Shown: positions 29,474-42,025, numbered from the stretch's first letter. The stretch: DNA of 64,000 bases from Siphonodentalium dalli (GCA_032622095.1 CP136066.1:172731164-172795163); one strand, 5' to 3'. Notes: generated from the sequence alone by a model not told the origin. Numbers and translations are program-made.

Positions 29474-29492
29474 CGTGGGGACAATGCATGCT

Positions 29493-29723
29493 TTAACCCT
29501 TTGAGTGCCAGGTCGATTTTTGTATCAACCCATATACCCTGTGCCAATGCATTCTCTTATATATGCGAGTCGACCATAGGTCGCCTTGCATATATAAGAG
29601 AATGCATTGGCCTAACAAATTTTGTTTTTTTACAATTTTAATAATTTATTCTTATATTCTTTAACAGACTTATTTTGTAGGTTTAGGGCCGATGAGATCG
29701 GCCTCTGGCACTCAAAGGGTTAA
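29493..29723. mobile_element. 231-bp piggyBac-like MITE (GAGTGCCAG termini)
   Basis: It is bounded by TTAACCCTTTGAGTGCCAGG and TCTGGCACTCAAAGGGTTAA, with one cassette hairpin inside. It is inserted 20 bases from the end of the 28565 element. Confidence 0.85.
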
Positions 29724-29984
29724 AAGGAAGCCCTTTCAGCAACCGATTATATATATATACACACACCGGTACATATATGGACATGTATAATCGCTTCACA
29801 TAAAAATTTCAGTAAAAATTATTAGATTTCATTGTAACACAGTAAATTTGTTATTCCCGGGAATGCAGGTATCACAAAATCTCCAACTACACGGTATCTG
29901 TATTACATACATGTATGTTCATCTCCAAGTGTTAAAATATCCAACTACAGCGAATCTGTACTGTTACATATGTTCATCTTCAAG

Positions 29985-30036
29985 TGTTCAAATTCTGCTA
30001 TGGTTAAGGAGTCTATTATTTAGGGCATTACTGAAG
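29985..30036. mobile_element. Fragment of TA foldback MITE
   Basis: Only one end remains: AATTCTGCTATGGTTAAGGA, then TTATTTAGGGCATTACTG. Around it (29880-30180) a 60-80-bp phrase with TCTCCAACTACA and GTTCATCTTCAAGTG repeats about five times. Confidence 0.6.
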
Positions 30037-30388
30037 TACACAAGCTGTTACATGTGTTCATCTTCAAGTGTTAAAATCTCCAACTACACTGTATCTGTAC
30101 TGTTACATATGTTCATCTTCCAACTACACAGTATCTGTACTTAGTACTAGCTGTTACATGTGTTCATCTTTAAGTGTTAAAATTTCCAGCTGTGGTGAGC
30201 TGAGATTTCTATAAAAATAACTAGGTCACCTTAAATTTTTATTAGTCTCTCAAATCACCAGATCTATGCTTTGAATCAATTACAGTAAATTCATAGTGAT
30301 TAGTACAAAAATCAATAGGTACCCAGTAAGATGTCCTGCTGGTTAAATCCAATAATGTGAGAGCAATCTGATGTAGATAATAGTCCAA

Positions 30389-30748
30389 TTTAAAGGGCTA
30401 CTGTATGCTGAATCCGGCCATTTATGGGACCATCTCTTTTTATACTCAACAGAAATTATGGAACAAATGGATGAATTAGAGCCATGGATGAGCACAAATT
30501 ACACTCATTTACCATATGAACGATACAGACAACATTGTAGTTATAATGAAAATGAATTTATGGCTCGGAGTCATAAATTCATTTTCATTATAATTACCAT
30601 CTTTTTTGCATTGTTCGTAGAGCACACAAGTGTATTTTGCACTAATCTATGCCTCAAATTCATTCATTTGTTGCACATATTCTGTTGAGATGGTCCCATA
30701 CTGGTATATGGTCCGATTTAATGTAGAGTACTAGAGTTCCCCTTTAAA
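30389..30748. mobile_element. ~360-bp foldback element (TTTAAAGG ends), copy 1
   Basis: The ends TTTAAAGGGCTACTGTATG and the inverse of TTTAAAGGGGAACTCTAGTA resemble each other. Inner arms share CCATCTCTTTTTATACTCAA and an inner inverted repeat around AATGAATTTATGGCTC. Copy 2 is at 51072. The target duplication is ambiguous. Confidence 0.65.
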
Positions 30749-30816
30749 TTCTAGAATCTACATGTACCCAACTACCATAACACAAGCACAATCGGATGAA
30801 CAACTATGTACATGTA

Positions 30817-30937
30817 CAGTAATGTCCTAAGTAATCGACTCCTTAACCATAGCAGAATTATGGGTAATTTTTCAGGATTTAGTCGGAAATATGGATTGTT
30901 GCCATTCAGTGGAAAGCTCTCACTGAGAGCATTACTG
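30817..30937. mobile_element. TA foldback MITE with one arm mostly deleted
   Basis: It begins CAGTAATGTCCTAAGTAATC and ends AGCATTACTG, and only 121 bp remains. One arm is whole and the other is reduced to about 16 bases. TA flanks it. Confidence 0.75.
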
Positions 30938-30985
30938 TACATACCGGTATACTCCAGTGTTGGTTGACAAACTCAATTCTTTCCA

Positions 30986-31260
30986 TTAACCTCTTTCTAC
31001 ATGTACAATGAATGGATTCTCCAACTTAGTTATAAAAATATACATTGGAATGGTCTACCATTCATTTGGAGGGCTCAGGGGTGTTCAGGAAAAATGAGTA
31101 GACAATAGACATATGAATAGATACAATTAATACAAGTGCAGAAGGATTACTATTAATTGATTGGAAATGTTCAGATCTATGTCATTTGATGAACTTATTA
31201 TCTGAACATTTCCTGAAGGATAACTACTCATAAATGAGTGTTTAGTATGGAAAGGGTTAA
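30986..31260. mobile_element. piggyBac-like MITE (CTCATAAATGAG type)
   Basis: It runs from TTAACCTCTTTCTACATG to AGTATGGAAAGGGTTAA. The interior has GAAATGTTCAGATCTATGTC and its partial inverse. It is the same subfamily as 21330, 43067 and 61537. Confidence 0.7.
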
Positions 31261-31431
31261 ACAGCCCACTGGGTTTTATACCGGTTTTAAGAAAGGAGCA
31301 CAGGCCCTTTTTCCATCGGGAACATTAGTGCCATAGAGTCTTATAATTATATACATGTATATCGAAAATATTCATACAAGCAATTTTATTGTGAAACTCA
31401 TTGTTTAACAGTTTAATGTACTCCTTCCTTA

Positions 31432-31575
31432 CAGTAATGGCTTTAATATTCGACTCCTTAACAACAGCAGTAGAGCTTTCCGTTGAATGGCAACAAGCCA
31501 TATTTCCGACTCAATCCTGAAAAATTACCCATAATTCTGCTGTGGTTAAGGAGTCGATTATTTAGGGCATTACTG
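31432..31575. mobile_element. TA foldback MITE, one arm shortened
   Basis: It begins CAGTAATGGCTTTAATATTC and ends GGGCATTACTG with TA on both sides. It is the mirror case of the copy at 30817, since here the left arm is reduced. Confidence 0.75.
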
Positions 31576-31657
31576 TAGATTGTTTATTCCTATTTTATGT
31601 GAATGGAGCAAGAGGACGAGAATATTCATGAAAAGAAGGGAAAGTCCTGTCTTTTGT

Positions 31658-31861
31658 TCACCTATCAAGAGACTTTCTATGGATTGGGAATTCAGGGTCA
31701 GAAATTGTGGAAAACCTGACTATTTCCCATTGGAAACAGGGTCCATTTTCTGCCTCAGTTGTTGCATCGCCGAACTGATCCACTGTCCACAGATGAGCAT
31801 TCAGGCCAATTTCAGGGTACATGTACCTATCTGTCAAACATATTGTACTTGGACATGGCAT
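31658..31861 (-). other. Coding-like ORF fragment, unrecognised
   Basis: 67 codons. It reads YPEIGLNAHLWTVDQFGDAT and then TEAENGPCFQWEIVRFST, which has the amino-acid balance of real protein. Just upstream another frame reads RGVILDAMSKYNMFDR and stops. No splice sites or family are recognised. It may be a gene relic or chance. Confidence 0.22.
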
Positions 31862-32133
31862 CCAGTATCACACCTCGTATTGACCGTGATGACAGGGTTA
31901 CATAAACAGTACATACTACAGTATTAATAGGCAGTATAATCATAATACTCACAGGTAATCAGAACTGACTGTTTCTATCTCCGGAAGTTCACATCATTCA
32001 AATAATAATCCTCACAATTACATTATCAGAATATCTCGGTATGGTATATAATCACTGAAGACACCACAGTATAGAACTCCAATCTGGAATTATAAAAAAA
32101 TATGTGTCAATCAGATCTCATCCAGACCTCAAA

Positions 32134-33507
32134 ATAGGGCGTCCAGGAATTCCTATGTGGGTGTTACAGGTTACACTGGTATAAATAGGGCGTCCAGGAA
32201 TTCCTATGTGGGTGTTACAGGTTACACTGGTATAAATAGGGCGTCCAGGAATTCTTATGTGGGTGTTACAGGTTACACTGGTATAAATAGGGCGTCCAGG
32301 AATTCCTATGTGGGTGTTACAGGTTACACTGGTATAAATAGGGCGTCCAGGAATTCCTATGTGGGTGTTACAGGTTACACTGGTATAAATAGGGCATCCA
32401 GGAATTCCTATGTGGGTGTTACAGGTTACACTGGTATAAATAGGGCATCCAGGAATTCCTATGTGGGTGTTACAGGTTACACTGGTATAAATAGGGCGTC
32501 CAGGAATTCCTATGTGGGTGTTACAGGTTACACTGGTATAAATAGGGCATCCAGGAATTCCTATGTGGGTGTTACAGGTTACACTGGTATAAATAGGGCG
32601 TCCAGGAATTCCTATGTGGGTGTTACAGGTTACACTGGTAAATAGGGCGTCCAGGAATTCCTATGTGGGTGTTACAGGTTACACTGGTATAAATAGGGCG
32701 TCCAGGAATTCCTATGTGGGTGTTACAGGTTACACTGGTATAAATAGGGCATCCAGGAATTCCTATGTGGGTGTTACAGGTTACACTGGTATAAATAGGG
32801 CGTCCAGGAATTCCTATGTGGGTGTTACAGGTTACACTGGTAAATAGGGCGTCCAGGAATTCCTATGTGGGTGTTACAGGTTACACTGGTATAAATAGGG
32901 CGTCCAGGAATTCCTATGTGGGTGTTACAGGTTACACTGGTATAAATAGGGCGTCCAGGAATTCCTATGTGGGTGTTACAGGTTACACTGGTATAAATAG
33001 GGCGTCCAGGAATTCCTATGTGGGTGTTACAGGTTACACTGGTATCCAGGAATTCCTATGTGGGTGTTACAGGTTACACTGGTATCCAGGAATTCCTATG
33101 TGGGTGTTACAGGTTACACTGGTATCCAGGAATTCCTATGTGGGTGTTACAGGTTACACTGGTATCCAGGAATTCCTATGTGGGTGTTACAGGTTACACT
33201 GGTATCCAGGAATTCCATTGTGGGTGTTACAGGTTACACTGGTATCCAGGAATTCCTATGTGGGTGTTACAGGTTACACTGGTATCCAGGAATTCCTATG
33301 TGGGTGTTACAGGTTACACTGGTATCCAGGAATTCCTATGTGGGTGTTACAGGTTACACTGGTATCCAGGAATTCCTATGTGGGTGTTACACTGGTATCC
33401 AGGAATTCCTATGTGGGTGTTACAGGTTACACTGGTATAGAGGAATTCCTATGTGGGTGTTCCAGGTTACACTGGTATCCAGGAATTCCTATGTGGGCAT
33501 TACAGGT
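32134..33507. repeat. Minisatellite: 51-bp units changing to 40-bp units
   Basis: About 18 units of 51 bp (core CCAGGAATTCCTATGTGGGT and GTTACAGGTTACACTGG) run to about 33040, followed by about 11 units of 40 bp that lack AAATAGGGCGT. Each unit has a GAATTC site. Two 51-bp units have lost two bases and one 40-bp unit is 30 bp. Since 51 is divisible by three, the array gives long ORFs on paper. Confidence 0.95.
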
Positions 33508-33570
33508 TTAACCCTTTGAGTGCCACGGGCCGATCTCATCGGCCCTAATTTACGTTCTGTAAAATCGGCC

Positions 33571-33607
<37 letters not shown>

Positions 33608-33964
33608 AAGATTTTTTTTGTCTTTTGGTTTAATTTTTTTGGGTATGCTTAAGCATGCTATAGGGCATGTTATAACTCAAAACTATCACCAAGTATTCAT
33701 AGTAATAATTTTGATGCCCATGAAAAACGTAAGATTCCCTGGCCCTAAACCTACAAAATAAGCCTGTTAAAGAATATAAGAAACAATTATTAAAATTGTA
33801 AAAAATAGAAGAAAAAAAATAACAAATGATGAAAAATTGTTAGGCCAATGCATTCTCTTATATATGCGAGGCGACCTATGGTCGACTCGCATATATAAGA
33901 GAATGCATTGGCACAGGGTATATGGGTTGATACAAAAACTTGGACCTAGCACTCAAAGGGTTAA
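33508..33964. mobile_element. piggyBac-like MITE inserted in the last array unit
   Basis: It runs from TTAACCCTTTGAGTGCCACG to CTAGCACTCAAAGGGTTAA. It contains a long poly-A run (about 33 bases near 33571) and one cassette hairpin (about 33840-33913). The flanks, CAGGTT on the left and ACACTGGTATAAAT on the right, are two halves of an array unit. Confidence 0.85.
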
Positions 33965-34369
33965 TACACTGGTATAAATTTGTTTCGGAGTGACATCTAG
34001 CAAATGCGGGAGGAATATACAGTGAAGTTTGAATTTTGTGGTGTGATCTAAAATATGATATTATTTTTTAGTGTGGTTTTGACCCTAGTTACGAATTCCC
34101 TGCTAGACGGACATGATTTGTTTGCATAAAAAGTTTCTACAAATGTGAATCTTTCAGATTTAAAGAAAATTTTGGACCTACATGTATGATTTATATTGTA
34201 AACAGTATACGCTAAAACGTTTGCACTGAGGCCTATGGAAAACATTTACACCAGTGTAACCTACAGTAATGCTTTGGGCAGCACATAAAGCCATTTTTTA
34301 ATACATTATCAGCTTCAAATTGAACAAAACCTATTAAATGAAAACAGTGTGATGCTGATAGTATAATCA

Positions 34370-34745
34370 TTGGTGTTCACTTCTCTGGGGTGGGGATGTG
34401 GGGCAAATTTAGTGATGCTACCATGCACAGCAGGCTATCATCACGAAATTCACAATCTGCTGACATCATTCTGCTTATGCCTCATCTTCTCTGGAAAGTA
34501 CATTTATCGTCCAAATTTCCAGTTTTTTAGAAAGTATCTTTTTCTTTTTTTAGTTTTATCTATATCCCCAATTTGGCAGATGACACAATCAAGGTGCCAA
34601 ATGGGAAATCCATGCACATCACCATCTGGAAACTTAAATCTGAGTCTACCAGTAGGTCTACCATAGCAGATTAGGACTAAGCAGAATGAGGTCCCCAGAG
34701 GATGAATTTGGTGGTGCTTGCCTGCTGTGCATAGATAATCATTAA
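34370..34745. mobile_element. Degraded long hAT-type MITE relative
   Basis: It contains AATTTAGTGATGCTACC, a decayed GACATCATTCTGCTTATGCC arm and a second arm reading GCAGAATGAGGTCCCCAGAG. The ends are lost. Confidence 0.5.
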
Positions 34746-35721
34746 GGAATTGTTATTGACTAAGAAATACATATATCACCTGCATTGAATATATTTTCAA
34801 TGATATAAATTCCCATGTCATGCATGTACATTAATTAGCTTCAAAAAGTTTGCAGGTTTTGAACTGGTGTAACATGAATGTGTGTAGCCAGAGTAGAGAT
34901 TTGTGGTATATGATCTACTTTATGACAAGACCTGGAGAAAGGAAGTGATCGTATTTGTATACCATTACCTACATGTTTTATCAGTTCATCAAAACTGTCC
35001 ATGAATTCTGTTGTTGATTATACCACAGTACATTATAGGGCAGATTTTCACAAGTTCAATGATTCTTCATGTACAGTGTTACATGATTATCGATTAGAAC
35101 TGAGATCCAGTAATGTAAGAATTATGTGTAAACAAAGCTTTGTTTTCCTCTGGGATCCCTCTCTAACAAACTACCCATATTGTATGTAAACAATGCATTC
35201 CTTACTCATAGTATGGCTATTTCTCAGAATATAATGGAAAGTTATACTGCTGGGATGGGGATAACAATGCATGTTATGATGGAGGCATGCAGATTGCCTC
35301 AATGAGTATTTTACTATAAGTTATATATTCTTATATTCTGTTTGTATTCCCTCCAATGAAGAAGACTTAAAAGTTAACAGTATTTTACCTATCAAAACTG
35401 ATACCAGTATAAATTGTTGATGGTTTATGTTCAAGTTCATTAGCATATGATGCATATGGTGAAGAAAATATTTTCTTTTTGTGTTTCCCCTCACACCACT
35501 CCCCCTGAAATTTCATCTGGTTTATGAAAAGAAATACCTATAAAGTTTACAATGTACATGCATATGCAAATTAATTTTTTACAAGATTTGTTTTTCCGAA
35601 TTTATCGCTAGAGTTAAAGTACAGTATGCATAAACCAACAGGCCCCTGGGGAAAATAATAAAATACCAATATAGACTATGCCAGTGCTGTTATATATAAT
35701 ATCCTATCTGATGTACATGTA
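34746..35721. other. Stretch without recognised features
   Basis: AT-rich. The ORF at 35001-35189 has no recognisable motif. Confidence 0.35.
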
Positions 35722-35934
35722 CAGTAATGCTCTAAGTAATCGACTTCTTAACCACAGCAGAATTATGGGTAACTTTTCAGGATTTAGTCAGAAATATGGC
35801 TTGTTGCCATTCATCGGAAAGCTCTCGGGGAGAGCTTTCTGATGAATGGCAACAAGCCATATTTCCGACTAAATACTGAAAAGTTACCCATAATTCTGCT
35901 GTGGTTAAGGAGTAGATTACTTAGGGCATTACTG
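35722..35934. mobile_element. TA-flanked foldback MITE, full length
   Basis: 213 bp from CAGTAATGCTCTAAGTAATC to its inverse. It matches the copy at 3205 in length and centre (AGCTCTCGGGGAGAGCTTTC). TA is on each side. Confidence 0.88.
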
Positions 35935-35939
35935 TATAT

Positions 35940-37917
35940 TACCAAAGTGAATGCACATTCTGGTATTTTAATATGAGATTGGGGTCTTGGAAAGTGCTTA
36001 AAATGTAATATTACCAGAATTTTGCCTATCAGCATTTATACAGTCTCTTGCTTGAAAATTTTGGGCCCTTTTCTGATAGTCGTCCCTCCCCTTGCCCTTA
36101 ATTGCTACCAGCACCCCTGATTACCTAATTTTTTCTAGAAATATACACTTGTCAAGATTTCCCAAGAATTGAGTATCCATATCCTTTTATTTAAGTACAT
36201 GTATACAACATGTATGTATGCACCCTATACCACTAGAGAAATAGTGAGAAATCGCTATTACCTACAAGTTAGGACAAAAATGTAATATATACCTGTATGT
36301 GCTCACCATAAACTGAATGGAATTCAATCCACAAACTTATCACCCTCGATGAATCACAAACATCCAAACAATGCTTGATGAAATCACAGACCGACTCCTC
36401 GCAGAGTAATCTGAAGAATGTGAAATGATGGCTCGATCCAGGTGCTTCATATAGATGGTTATCACTAATTACCAGGCTTCAAAAATTATGGCCAGGTGCC
36501 TCTTAAACTGAGTGAAGTCTGTATCAAACAGGAAGACGCTCTCGATGAGGGCTTCAACTTAGCCTCTTAGGCCACAGTAAATAAATCACTGATTCTCATC
36601 CAACTATATTGGAGAATTGGGGTGGTGGGAAAATTTTATTACTTACATGTATAATATAGTCCTGTCAAGATGAACACATTAGCCATCAAGGACACCAGAG
36701 CAGAGGTAAGGTACCGAGGGGGTCCCAACTGCTACTCCTGCTCCCCATCGGGAGGGGGGGGGGGAGTACAATATGCCATTTTATTTTTCATAGAATGGAA
36801 AGATATACATGCACATCAGAGAAAAGTTTATCCATTCCAGTATCTTAATATGAGTTTAGAAATTGATTTAAAATACTCTGATTACCAAAATTTAGCATTT
36901 TCAACATTAATGCAAATACATGTGTACCTGTGCTTGAAAAAGTGCCCTTTTATGGAAGTTGTGGAACCCCCCTAATTGTAGGACGAATTACCATATAAGG
37001 GCTGACGGAAGCAATGTCAAAAGGTAAACTCTTAAAAGGGCACATTTCATTTTGTAAATTATGAATTTGAAAAATGATGTCAGTCAAGGGCAAGGGGAGC
37101 TAAAGCCCAAACTTTTAAATTGTGTGTCTGTCATTTGCAGAGGGTGAATTTAGTGATGCTACCAAAACACATTTGCCTCAATTAATAGGGCTCCTTCTTC
37201 ACTTTTATTTATCTGTCGTCTGCTTATATTACTTGTACACATAGATCCCTGCAAATCAACAATAGACTATTCCATTTTAACTGACTGGGAGAATCAATTT
37301 AGTAAGGGTTAAATAAAGCATGAGGAATTAAAATTTGGGATGTGAATCTAACAATTTTTTTTATACTGGCCTTATCAAGGATCTGCTAGCCCTCAAAGAA
37401 CAGTGCTATCATTGGTGAGAGAGTTGCATGTGTTTTTTATAATGCTAATTACAATTCAGTAACGAGTTGCATCTCTTGCTGTCAGAATGAGGCTAAATGC
37501 AGGTAATGGTTAATCAACTGCGTAAAAGACAGTTGGATCTTCCTTGTAAGCGATGCCGCCCTCTATCCATGTGTATAAATCATTTACAGTATCGCTATTT
37601 ACCTCAGGTGATGCTTATCTGACTTCATGTCTACAATGTTGAGTGCATGCAGATGTGTGTGTCACAGATGGCAGGTTCATAAAGACTGAAGAGAATACAG
37701 GAATGTTTCTTAAATCTACAAAGCACAAGATTCCGACTAGACCCCATCTACTAGTACGTAGCATTGTCAACATTGCTGACAACATTGCCACAGTTTTTTC
37801 TTGAATTAATATAAAAAATATGTTGTTTGCAAGATAGTACTATACTGTACATACCCGGTATATATTTTTTAGAAACATTTCTTTCATATTGATAATCTGG
37901 GACATAAAAAACATAAT
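35940..37917. other. Long stretch with only repeat fragments
   Basis: It holds a G run at 36747-36760 and a 25-base hAT MITE arm fragment near 37126-37162 (GTGTCTGTCATTTGCAGAGG). Otherwise it is AT-rich sequence with no coding signal. Confidence 0.4.
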
Positions 37918-38112
37918 CAGTAATGTACTAAATAATCGACACCTACATGTAAACCACAGCAGAATTATGGGTAATTTTTCAGGATTTAGTCGGAAATATG
38001 GCTTGGTGAGAGCTTTCCGATGAATGGCAACATGCCATATTTCCGACTAAATCCTGAAAAATTACCCGTAATTCTTCTGTAGTTAAGGAGTCGATTATTT
38101 AGGGCATTACTC
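37918..38112. mobile_element. TA foldback MITE, decayed
   Basis: It begins CAGTAATGTACTAAATAATC and ends GGGCATTACTC. Both arms are present, the centre is shortened, and several bases have changed. Confidence 0.75.
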
Positions 38113-38990
38113 TAGGTCAGTTTAATTGGAAAACAACAGAGAATACATTAATTTTCTTTAAAGTGACATACAATGTTCAAACCTTCAACTTGGGAGCATT
38201 TCTGTACTACTGAATAACATTGCCATAACTTGGCCAGTTTTTATGATTGAATGATAGTGCTACATGTAAATAGTTTTTAGACACATTGGGGAAGTACATG
38301 TACAATGTATGTGACTCGCATTTAAATCAGAAAAATAGCATTCACCATCTCAGGGGTGGGTCAATTGACAGAGGGTAATGTACCCCATAAGGGTGCATCC
38401 ATGCCCCAAATGGAATGAGCAGGATGGTAAAAGCTGCCTTTAAAAACTGGAATTTACTATCAGAATAAACCTGAATTTACTATCAGAGTACAATCACTTT
38501 ATGGAGGTCTAAGGTACGATAAAGGGGCTTAGCTGTAGGGTCTCTGTTGGAATTACCATTTTTCAAATGGCATTTCAAACTTTCCAACGGTTGGAAATTT
38601 CCAACCTATTTCATGTTAAACCCCCACTCCTGTTTGGTTAGAAATTTCCAACTGATGATCGCCATTTCAGTACAAAAATTGGGCCGAAAGTAGAAAAATG
38701 TGATACTGACCTTCGATGTTTATAATGAACTTGAATTTACTCTCAGAGTGCATTTCCCCATTATTAAGGACAATAAATTCACATCTCAGTCATTAGTATA
38801 TTATTTTAAACAATGCTATTACAATTGCAGTTAGCCATGACTTCAATGGAGTTTGATGGAAACACATCACAAAGAATTTAACACACAATGTACATGTGCA
38901 TTGTATGTACATCATGAGTCAGACCATTATGTTGGTATTAAATGAATTGTACAATTATTAAGTTAGAGTAACCCATGTTACAGTTATATA
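38113..38990. other. Stretch without recognised features
   Basis: AT-rich, nothing supported. The phrases GAATTTACTATCAGA and TTTCCAAC are locally repeated around 38450-38650. Confidence 0.35.
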
Positions 38991-40035
38991 TTTTGACATA
39001 ACTATGTCAGTTGGTCCTGTTTATAGAAGCATGTGTCATCAAATTTGACAGCATTACTTCATATCCCCACATAAATACAAGCCATGCTGGCAAATACTTT
39101 GTTTGTAAATGTACACTGACACCATTTGGGAGATTCATAATAGAAAAAAAGAGCTCAGTCCCCAGAAACAGGGTGTTTTTTTTAGGAAGTTGGCTTTTTT
39201 TAAAGAATAAAGTACACTTTTGGCAAAATCTTTGACTCCAACTCGACAATGACATGCATGTTCTCAAAGGTGAACAACACACCAAATATCAAGAGATTCA
39301 TTTGAAGATTGCTTAAGTTATCATTTAGACAATGCAAAATTATAATTTCTAAGTCGAAAACCATCTTACTGTGACCAGAATCAAACTTAGCCTGTGTCTT
39401 CTCTAATGTGAACCACATATTGTCAATTATTGATACTAGTAATTGTACATTCTTATCAACATCCGCCTATTACTTAAGTCTGGAACCAAATTGATACTTC
39501 ATTTGTTCATATTTCGTAAATCAGTCATCTTTTATATCAGTAAGTGTCATATATCGTACTAGGGGCAGCAGGAAGATGACGAACTATGGCCATGCTTCTC
39601 CTGTGCATTTTATATTACCGGTACATGTACTTTGTCAAATTGTATTTATTGTTATTTTACAAATAAAATCTAATAATAACCAGATTAAAATTCAGATTCA
39701 CATTCTTCTCAAATGTGAACCACGTACAAACTATCAAGAAATTTGTTGAATATTGCTCAAGTTAGCAACCGGACAACCTGAAAACAGCAATTTCTAAGTT
39801 TAAAAAAAGGGGCATAACTCCGTCAAAAATAATCAGACTGTGACCAAATTTGAACTTGGCCTGCATCTTGTCATAAGTGAACCACGTACGTACCAAATAA
39901 AGAACTACTGTTTAATATTGCTTAAGTTAACATCCGGTCAAGGAATGGGATGGACACAAGATGCCCCCATGCATGCATGGATGCAGCTGATTACAAAAGT
40001 CCTCCGAAATTTCGGGTGACAACAAGCATGCTGGT
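38991..40035. repeat. Dispersed repeat of the 'cataactc...gaacttggcctg' type
   Basis: It contains two or three diverged copies of a phrase with GACCAAATTTGAACTTGGCC, GTGAACCACGTAC, CAAGAAATTTG and GCTCAAGTTA(G)CA, and ends in GGATGGACACAAGATGCCCC. It is non-coding and the short ORFs on both strands are artefacts. It was likely derived from an old retroelement. Confidence 0.5.
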
Positions 40036-40163
40036 CAGAAAAAGAACTTGATTGAACATCAACATCAGCACTTTTATCAAACAAATATTATTTTATTTTG
40101 TCATGATCCGAGGAATAAAATAGAGGCAAGATGTACGAAGATTGTGTATTTTACATGTGTGTA

Positions 40164-40377
40164 CAGTAATGCCTAAATAATCGACTCCTTAACCACAGCG
40201 CAGAATTATGGGTAACATTTCAGGATTTAGTCGGAAATATGGCTTTTTGCCATTCATCTGAAAGCTCTCAGTGAGAGCTTTCCGATGAATGGCAACAAGC
40301 CATATTTCTGACGAAATCCTGAAAAATTACCCATAATTCTGCTGTGGTTAAGGAGTCGATTATTTAGGGCATTACTG
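40164..40377. mobile_element. TA-flanked foldback MITE, full length
   Basis: 214 bp from CAGTAATGCCTAAATAATC to its inverse, TA on both sides, and centre AGCTCTCAGTGAGAGCTTTC. It is a near-perfect hairpin. Confidence 0.88.
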
Positions 40378-40423
40378 TACTCTTGATATTTTATCTTAGA
40401 CAAACAATCTTCTCGATCTACTG

Positions 40424-40668
40424 TTAACCCTTCCATGACTGGAGCTTCCTGAAATGTTTGTGAAAACCCTGTGCCAATGCATTCTCTTATATATTCTCAC
40501 ATATATAAGAGAATACATTGGCCTAAAAATAATTACCCTGACCTTATGAGCCAGTGCATTCTGGTATATATGTGAGGCGCCCTATGGGAGACTCACATAC
40601 AGTATATACGAGAGTCCACTGACACAGGATCTTTAATGCTGCACCAGCACAGCTCCCGTCATGAAAGG
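40424..40668. mobile_element. piggyBac-like MITE cut off at its right end
   Basis: It begins TTAACCCTTCCATGACTGGA and runs through two decayed cassettes to CCCGTCATGAAAGG, where GGTTAA is expected. Instead the duplicated 459-bp segment starts there. The breakpoint of that duplication is therefore inside the MITE terminus. Confidence 0.75.
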
Positions 40669-41124
40669 AATCACTGAACTAAATGGTTTCCCATAGGCGA
40701 CAGTGTTAACGTTTCCGCCAAATTCACTGAATTGAAGCCTGCAGGCCATACCAGTGATGTTTACCCAGCTAGATTGACACCAGTTGATCACGAAAATGCA
40801 AGAAAAATCATAGGTCATGTGTTTACTTTTAAAAATAAATCCCCAAGTGTACGACGGGGCTATCACACAGCCAAATTTGATCTGGAAAAATCCCGAACTA
40901 CAGCAGCTAGTTAAATAAATTTCCCGCTCACAAAAATCCATTCCCCCATTCATTCACCAGTTTAAATTATTTAGATATTATGTACAAATCAAATAAACGC
41001 GATGTCATCCGTTAACAACGTGTCGCATGTATCAGGTGAAGGTCATTCTTCAGTTACCTTCACCTTTAGGGTTCCACGGTGTACTCGCTCCCCTACTCTA
41101 GAACACATTTAGCTCCCTGATTCC
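40666..41124 (+). repeat. Segmental duplication, copy 1, with a 70-80 codon ORF
   Basis: It is almost identical over 459 bp to 42026-42484 (a G/A difference in TCCCGAACTA is visible). After a TTTCCCATAG acceptor-like site, the plus strand reads VNVSAKFTELKPAGHTSDVY, then PARLTPVDHENARKIIGHVF and TFKNKSPSVRRGYHTAKFDL, and stops at TAG (40911). An AAATAAACG lies downstream. The composition looks like a real last exon. The family is not recognised. Confidence 0.7.
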
Positions 41125-42025
41125 TATATATATGTATATGTGTGAAACACAGCGTTTCTTATAGTATTTTATCAAAATATAGACCTTACTGAAATAAAAA
41201 ATGGATTATATCGAGCAGTAGTTGTTTATTTTTCCAATATGAGGCATCCTGAAAATTAGTGTCAATCCTCAAAATAAAGCCAAAAAATTTAGATTTTTTT
41301 TTCAATTTTACTAGCTGATGCATCTCGTATAACTGAAGAATGCCCTTATATACCATACTGTTACTAAATTGAAGAGGATATGTTAATATACATTTTGAGT
41401 GGGATAACTTGTCCAATTTTAAACCCTTTTCATGCAAAATTTGTCAATTTATAATAAACATTTACAAAAATTAACAGAAAATTTAAATAAAAAATACTTT
41501 AATAGCATAATAAAGCAACTATAAGTCAATTTAAATATCTAAACATAATCATACAACATCAGCCACAATCTCAGGCATGAAATTTGACCAGATGGCAGGG
41601 CATAATGTCTGTTTAACAAACCTGCCATGACAGTTTTGCACGACATTAACACTACTGGCGATGCCATCACCCCCCCCCCCCCCCGCCCGACTTGGGGTGG
41701 GACTACGGTCCCCGATAAGGATACTGGGTGCCGGGAAATCTTAATTGGGTTAACTGCCACCTTTTCCCAATGGGGGGGGGGGGGGCTAACACTACTCAAA
41801 TGTTTGGGGAGGGGGGCTTTAGCCCCCCTGACCCCCTAATGGTACCTGATGTCCATGCAAAATTCCCAGATTTATCACTTTCTTTACTATCTACAGGCGA
41901 ATCCATGCGTTTCTTCTTTAAATCTGTCCAAAATGTGGTCATTATCATTTGAAAATAAGAAAATATGGAATTAACAACTTATCATGGCGAGACGTGAAAT
42001 TTCGTAAAATTCATATTTTTCCTAT
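41125..42025. other. Spacer between duplicated segments
   Basis: AT-rich, with long C and G runs at 41671-41687 and 41773-41786. Nothing coding is supported. Confidence 0.4.

Noticed and set aside
32157-33519. Overlapping ORFs of 77-231 codons with a GVTGYTGINRASRNSYV repeat
   Set aside because: They arise because the 51-bp unit is divisible by three. In the 40-bp part the frame rotates each unit, and two 49-bp units break the frame, so there is no sign of selection on a reading frame.
39007-39418. Three ORFs around 39.0-39.4 kb on both strands
   Set aside because: They lie in a dispersed non-coding repeat that recurs at 39.7-39.95 kb without the frames.
40633-40953. Minus-strand 106-codon ORF in the duplicated segment (also 42011-42313)
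   Set aside because: Its Cys/Phe-rich composition looks like the antisense of the more protein-like plus ORF. It starts in MITE sequence in one copy only.
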